Shown here one piece after another: positions 7,146 through 9,077 of a DNA stretch of 9,077 nt (positions are counted from its first letter, which is position 1; each line of letters opens with the position of its first letter). The notes under the pieces were generated by a model. It made no database searches. It was not told where the DNA came from and worked only from the letters and a program-made list of their open reading frames with translations. Made by a program: the position numbers and the translations under genes. This stretch comes from Candidatus Magasanikiibacteriota bacterium (GTDB lineage Bacteria; Patescibacteriota; Patescibacteriia; Magasanikbacterales; GWA2-37-8): assembly GCA_903858555.1 (NCBI GenBank), contig CAIOJG010000151.1:1-9077 (forward strand), read 5' to 3'.

Positions 7146-7408
7146 TTTTGCCGGTCCTCTTGCGGACCATTTGGCGTGTTCTCGTGGATCATCGGACCGA
7201 AGGACACTTCCATCGCCTTGACCCCCAAGAAAGCCATGATGCCCTCGAAGGCGTACTTCATGCTCAGGCCAGGGTGGTCTGCCGGACTCCAATAGCTCTC
7301 CCAAGCGAGCCAAAAGCGCCACAGGCCAACAAGGCACAAAGCGAGCATGACAAGCGTGAGAATGATCTTGATCCAAACTTCCAACCGCTTTTCCAATTTC
7401 TTTTCCAT
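7118..7408 (-). CDS. 96-aa membrane protein, unknown
   Basis: The start is ATG at 7408, supported by AGGAG (7420-7416) seven bases upstream; an ATG 18 bases earlier lies over that site and is less likely. The product has a basic amphipathic start (MEKKLEKRLEVWIK), a strong membrane segment at about 14-34 (IILTLVMLALCLVGLWRFWL), a second moderately hydrophobic stretch around 54-68, and a charged, Pro-rich tail ending DKPTPD. It resembles no family I know. It follows ribozyme 3 directly, and its last codons and stop overlap the first hairpins of structured module B. It is one of three small hydrophobic products of the same transcript. Confidence 0.75.
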   Translation of the reverse strand: MEKKLEKRLEVWIKIILTLVMLALCLVGLWRFWLAWESYWSPADHPGLSMKYAFEGIMAFLGVKAMEVSFGPMIHENTPNGPQEDRQKGSDKPTPD

Positions 7409-7455
7409 TTCTATACTCCTGATCAAAGGCGCACGCGCCGGCTGTAAAAGATCTT

Positions 7456-7516
7456 CCTGTTTCGTCCTTGAGAAAAATCTCTGGACTCATCAGTGCGAAC
7501 ATTATTCGCAGACAGG
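7456..7516 (-). ncRNA. Hammerhead ribozyme 3 (type III), promoter-proximal
   Basis: Minus strand: stem III CCUGU/ACAGG (7516-7512 with 7460-7456); GUC cleavage triplet; stem I UGCGAA/UUCGCA with loop UAAUG; core CUGAUGA (7493-7487); stem II GUCC/GGAC extended by GAGA/UCUC with a U-rich loop; core GAAA (7463-7460, last A paired). Cleavage is predicted between 7511 and 7510. Of the three copies it has the most complete stem II and should be the best folder. It separates the 158-aa gene, with its 3' module, from the 96-aa gene. Confidence 0.95.
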
Positions 7517-7517
7517 G

Positions 7518-7718
7518 TTCCGAGAGCTTGGCAGTGCTCTCGGAATTCCCTGGTTAAAGTTGAACATCGCTACTGCCAGTAGCGTGGTGACACCGTGTCA
7601 CCTGGTTCGAAACTATTCTCAGGGAGAGACTTTTTCAGATACCTGACAGGAGATCAAAATCATCTCAACTGTTTAGCAATCTGTTCCCGATTAATTCGGG
7701 GAGGGCTAGTCCCAGCCC
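7518..7718 (-). ncRNA. Structured RNA module, copy C (3' end of the 158-aa gene)
   Basis: It has the same order as copy B: GGGCU/AGCCC hairpin (7718-7703); CCCGA/UCGGG with loop AUUAA (7700-7686); helix CAGAU/AUCUG (7683-7679 with 7640-7636) enclosing UGCUAA and ACAG/CUGU topped by GAGAU/AUCUC (7672-7646). Next is a junction closed by UCCCUG/CAGGGA (7625-7620 with 7552-7547), holding hairpins GGUGACA/UGUCACC (7602-7586) and CGCUAC/GUAGCG (7584-7568). The terminal hairpin is UUCCGAGAGC/GCUCUCGGAA (7545-7518). Loop UGGCA plus flanking GU complements ACUGCCA in the terminal loop. Helices are kept while bases change relative to copy B, which supports a real fold. A 20-base core around the GAUUUUG loop is identical in both. 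Confidence 0.8.
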
Positions 7719-8182
7719 AACTCGCCACGTTCGTAGCGGCGCAAATCGGCGACCATGCGGGCGTCGTTGCACCGGCCACGATTGTAGGCCATCTTCAACA
7801 CAACTACACTGAACACCACGCCTCCCAAATAGAGGGCTGGCATGAACAGCTTGCTGTGCGCGCCGAGTACGAGTGCGAGGACCAACGTCACGACGAACGT
7901 AACCAGCGCCTCCATCATCGAACTGGTGCCCGAGTTGCCCAGACGCACGTTCTCTTGGCTGGTGGTGCACTTGTTCTTGCTGCCGGCGTAGTTCGCCAGC
8001 GCAATCGCCAAAAAGGCAATACAACCAACCACCCCACCAAGCCGCGTCCACTCGCCGATTCCGTACCAGAAGAACTCGCGCTCTTCGCCGGAAACCGCCA
8101 CCATGGTCTGGCCAATAATTGCGCCAACCACCATGGTACCAGCGAGCCCAAGCGCCACTTTCCAGTCTGCTTCAAACTTCAT
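7706..8182 (-). CDS. 158-aa multi-pass membrane protein, unknown
   Basis: This is the first gene of the leftward operon. The start is ATG 8182, with GAGG six bases upstream. The product shows four likely membrane segments at about 9-30 (VALGLAGTMVVGAIIGQTMV), 47-66 (LGGVVGCIAFLAIALANYAG), 90-108 (EALVTFVVTLVLALVLG) and 113-132 (MPALYLGGVVFSVVVLKMAY). A polar loop NKCTTSQENVRLGNSGTSS sits between the second and third, and a charged tail ends ELGWD. No transport or enzymatic motif is recognised. It has higher G+C than secE/nusG. Its stop codon lies inside the first hairpin of structured module C. The frame is well supported by the ribosome site and hydrophobic periodicity; the function is unknown. 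Confidence 0.78.
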   Translation of the reverse strand: MKFEADWKVALGLAGTMVVGAIIGQTMVAVSGEEREFFWYGIGEWTRLGGVVGCIAFLAIALANYAGSKNKCTTSQENVRLGNSGTSSMMEALVTFVVTLVLALVLGAHSKLFMPALYLGGVVFSVVVLKMAYNRGRCNDARMVADLRRYERGELGWD

Positions 8183-8208
8183 TTCCTACCTCATCTTAAC
8201 CACAAAAT

Positions 8209-8235
8209 GGCAAACATTCACAACGGCCCTTTGCC
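8209..8235 (-). other. Leader hairpin before the 158-aa gene
   Basis: On the minus strand GGCAAA (8235-8230) pairs with TTTGCC (8214-8209). The loop may instead form a CGGC/GCCG helix with the preceding bases. It ends about 16 bases before the ribosome site of the first operon gene, close enough to influence initiation. Only weak support is visible. Confidence 0.35.
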
Positions 8236-8325
8236 GCGTAACTGCTGCCTGACTTAGAATCTCACACCAGAATTGAACAAACAAATTGCCAATTCAATTT
8301 TGATGCAAGATTCATTGTAAAGAAC

Positions 8326-8400
8326 AAAAAACTCTCCTTTTTGAGAGAGCATACAATTCACCTACAGATAACCTACATTTTAGCCTCTCTCAGACTAAAA
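8326..8400 (-). promoter_or_regulatory. Attenuator-like leader with competing pseudoknot and terminator
   Basis: In the leftward leader, CTCTC (about 8347-8343) pairs with GAGAG (8336-8332), followed by six U (8331-8326): an intrinsic terminator. Upstream, hairpin TTTTAG/CTAAAA (8400-8395 with 8383-8378) presents GAGAGAG in its loop (8391-8385), exactly complementary to CTCTCTC (8349-8343). The loop pairing would form a pseudoknot that hides the 5' arm of the terminator. This is the classic logic of an attenuator or riboswitch. A direct repeat TGTAGGT lies between the two arms. No known riboswitch class or T-box motif is recognised, and no leader peptide is obvious. If constitutive, the terminator would release an RNA of about 110 nt. 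Confidence 0.6.
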
Positions 8401-8416
8401 GTAGTGACGACTTGGG

Positions 8417-8437
8417 TATTAAGTTATTTACTTAATA
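8417..8437 (-). other. 5'-end hairpin of the operon transcript
   Basis: TATTAAGT (minus 8437-8430) pairs perfectly with ACTTAATA (8424-8417) around a five-base loop, starting within a base or so of the predicted transcription start. It could protect the 5' end or form the first stem of the attenuator. Confidence 0.5.
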
Positions 8438-8444
8438 ACAGTAG

Positions 8445-8473
8445 ATAATACCACAAACAGCCAATTTTGTCAA
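8445..8473 (-). promoter_or_regulatory. Strong promoter of the ribozyme operon
   Basis: Minus strand: a perfect -35 TTGACA (8473-8468), a 17-base spacer and -10 TATTAT (8450-8445) preceded by TGG (extended -10). It is the best promoter in the window by consensus. The start is expected near 8438, giving a leader of about 255 bases to the first gene. No comparable promoter was seen inside the operon, so all four genes and three ribozymes are likely on one transcript of about 3.2 kb ending at the shared terminator. Confidence 0.82.
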
Positions 8474-8494
8474 TATCCTGTGCATAATGACACC

Positions 8495-8523
8495 TTGACT
8501 ATTCTTAAAGATACTGGTATATT
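8495..8523 (+). promoter_or_regulatory. Extended -10 promoter for secE-nusG
   Basis: There is a -35 TTGACT (8495-8500), a 17-base spacer and a -10 TATATT (8518-8523) preceded by TGG. The start is expected near 8530, with a leader of about 70 bases. It is divergent from the ribozyme operon promoter, with 21 bases between the two -35 boxes. Confidence 0.8.
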
Positions 8524-8535
8524 AACAACATAAAT

Positions 8536-8553
8536 CAGCCGCAAGGCTGTTTT
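8536..8553 (+). promoter_or_regulatory. Terminator-like hairpin in the secE leader
   Basis: CAGCC/GGCTG closes a GCAA tetraloop and is followed by four T. It starts about six bases after the predicted transcription start. The short U run makes it a weak terminator at best; it may be a 5' stability hairpin or an attenuation site for secE-nusG. Confidence 0.4.
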
Positions 8554-8572
8554 AAAAAACCAAAAAAACAAG

Positions 8573-8594
8573 TTTTAGCTAATATTAGCCAAAA
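8573..8594 (+). promoter_or_regulatory. Palindrome before the secE start
   Basis: A perfect 12-base palindrome GCTAATATTAGC (8578-8589) is flanked by TTTT and AAAA, giving a 22-base near-symmetric site. It lies ten bases upstream of the secE ATG, where a Shine-Dalgarno sequence would normally sit and none is present. It may be an operator or a small RNA hairpin affecting initiation. Confidence 0.4.
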
Positions 8595-8599
8595 TATCT

Positions 8600-8794
8600 A
8601 TGAAAATCTTTGAAGCGACCAAAAACTACTTCATCGGCTCCTATGCTGAGATGAAAAAAGTCACTTGGCCAACCAAACAGCAGACCATCAACTACAGTTT
8701 GATCGTTATCGGTCTATCCGCCGCGATTGCTATTTTCTTTTCCGCGCTGGATTACGTTTTCAATCTTGGAATTCAAACCTTAATTAACCGTTAA
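8600..8794 (+). CDS. secE: Preprotein translocase subunit SecE
   Basis: This is the small essential membrane subunit that clamps SecY in the Sec translocon. It has 64 residues, the usual short bacterial form. It has an amphipathic N-terminal helix, the hallmark EMKKVTWPTKQQTINYS (17-33), and one membrane segment at about 34-55 (LIVIGLSAAIAIFFSALDYV). The ATG at 8600 has no Shine-Dalgarno site, but the length and family start agree. It is followed after 10 bases by nusG, the classic secE-nusG order. It resembles the left flank in base composition, marking the return to the core chromosome. Confidence 0.95.
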   Translation: MKIFEATKNYFIGSYAEMKKVTWPTKQQTINYSLIVIGLSAAIAIFFSALDYVFNLGIQTLINR

Positions 8795-8804
8795 TTTTGG
8801 AGGT

Positions 8805-9077
8805 ATGGCAAAACAAACCCTAAACCTCGGACGCCGCTGGTATGTGTTACACACTTACTCTGGTTACGAGGAAAATGTAAAACGTAATTTGGAACAACGT
8901 GTCGAGTCCTTCATGATGCAGGACAAGATTTTTGGCGTGATGGTTCCAAAAGAACAAAAAATTAAAATCAAAAATGGTAAACGCACAACGGTTGAAGAAA
9001 AAATCTTCCCTGGTTATGTGCTCGTAGAAATGGTTGTGACCGACGACAGCTGGTATGTGGTTCGCAATACTCCAAAC
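8805..9077 (+). CDS. nusG: Transcription termination/antitermination factor NusG, N-terminal part
   Basis: The first 91 codons are present and the gene is cut by the window edge. The NGN domain is clear: RRWYVLHTYSGYEENVKRNL (10-29), a KIFGVMVPKEQKIK stretch, and KIFPGYVLVEM with DDSWYVVRNTPN. NusG binds the clamp of RNA polymerase, limits pausing and links to ribosomes or Rho; the C-terminal KOW domain must lie beyond the window. A GGAGG site (8799-8803) is only one base from the ATG, closer than usual. No other nearby start matches the family, so the start at 8805 is kept. It is co-transcribed with secE. Confidence 0.95.
   Translation, partial: MAKQTLNLGRRWYVLHTYSGYEENVKRNLEQRVESFMMQDKIFGVMVPKEQKIKIKNGKRTTVEEKIFPGYVLVEMVVTDDSWYVVRNTPN

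Noticed and set aside
5242..7516. CRISPR array from the three similar repeats
   Set aside because: The repeats are only three, are 0.6-1.6 kb apart, and are fully explained as hammerhead ribozyme cores.
7033..7720. Integron-like attC sites after each gene
   Set aside because: Gene-plus-structured-repeat units resemble cassettes, and a chance AGCCCAAC occurs near 7714. The R'/R'' core pair is not present in both copies, no integrase is in the window, and the fold is better explained as RNA next to a ribozyme.
7595..8257. Rightward open frame of about 220 codons opposite the 158-aa membrane gene
   Set aside because: It is His/Arg-rich low-quality protein with no ribosome site. It crosses module C and the operon leader, while the opposite frame has clear membrane segments and a good start.
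8326..8440. T-box or 6S RNA in the operon leader
   Set aside because: The T-box antiterminator sequence is absent and the ends do not form the long bubble-containing rod of 6S RNA.
8183..8599. tRNA-Trp or another tRNA before secE
   Set aside because: A tRNA is often found here in bacteria, but no cloverleaf, T-loop GTTCGA context or CCA end could be assembled on either strand.

Overview
The window looks like a chromosomal piece from a Candidate Phyla Radiation (Patescibacteria, Parcubacteria-like) bacterium. The basis is the compact AT-rich housekeeping genes, their short intergenic gaps, a single-membrane-segment protein of unknown function beside rodA, and the protein style of GyrB, SecE and NusG. 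This is an inference from style, not a database match. TGA acts as a stop (for example in rodA), so the standard bacterial code fits.

Left part (1-3100). Three genes read leftward from a consensus promoter at 2995-3023: an unknown membrane-anchored protein (2977-2024), the SEDS cell-wall polymerase rodA (2013-919), and an MFS transporter that runs off the left edge (917-1). rodA and the MFS gene are one base apart. A divergent promoter at 3027-3055 drives gyrB (3101-5188), which ends at a terminator that also works in the opposite direction.

Middle part (5190-8440). This accessory island reads leftward and is visibly richer in G+C than its flanks inside the genes. One strong promoter (8445-8473) and a terminator-like, pseudoknot-capable leader precede four genes I cannot assign: a 158-aa multi-pass membrane protein, a 96-aa membrane protein, a 54-aa hydrophobic protein and a 360-aa coiled-coil lipoprotein. 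The transcript carries THREE hammerhead self-cleaving ribozymes of type III topology (7516-7456, 6945-6896, 5301-5242). They sit after the first gene, after the second gene, and after the last gene just before the terminator. Each is preceded by a strong hairpin ending 7-9 nt from the predicted cleavage site. Two of the three are also preceded by a copy of a large structured RNA module (about 200 nt). The module has compensatory changes between copies and a predicted loop-loop (kissing) contact that is kept by covariation. Together this is a self-processing operon: the primary RNA should be cut into gene-sized pieces, and two of these (571 and 1643 nt) are bounded by ribozyme cleavage at both ends. 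I know of no described system with this layout, but I could not search.

Right part (8440-9077). A host-like extended -10 promoter (8495-8523) drives rightward secE and nusG, the latter cut by the right edge. The 8183-8599 stretch has no gene. It holds both divergent promoters, the operon leader/attenuator and the secE leader.
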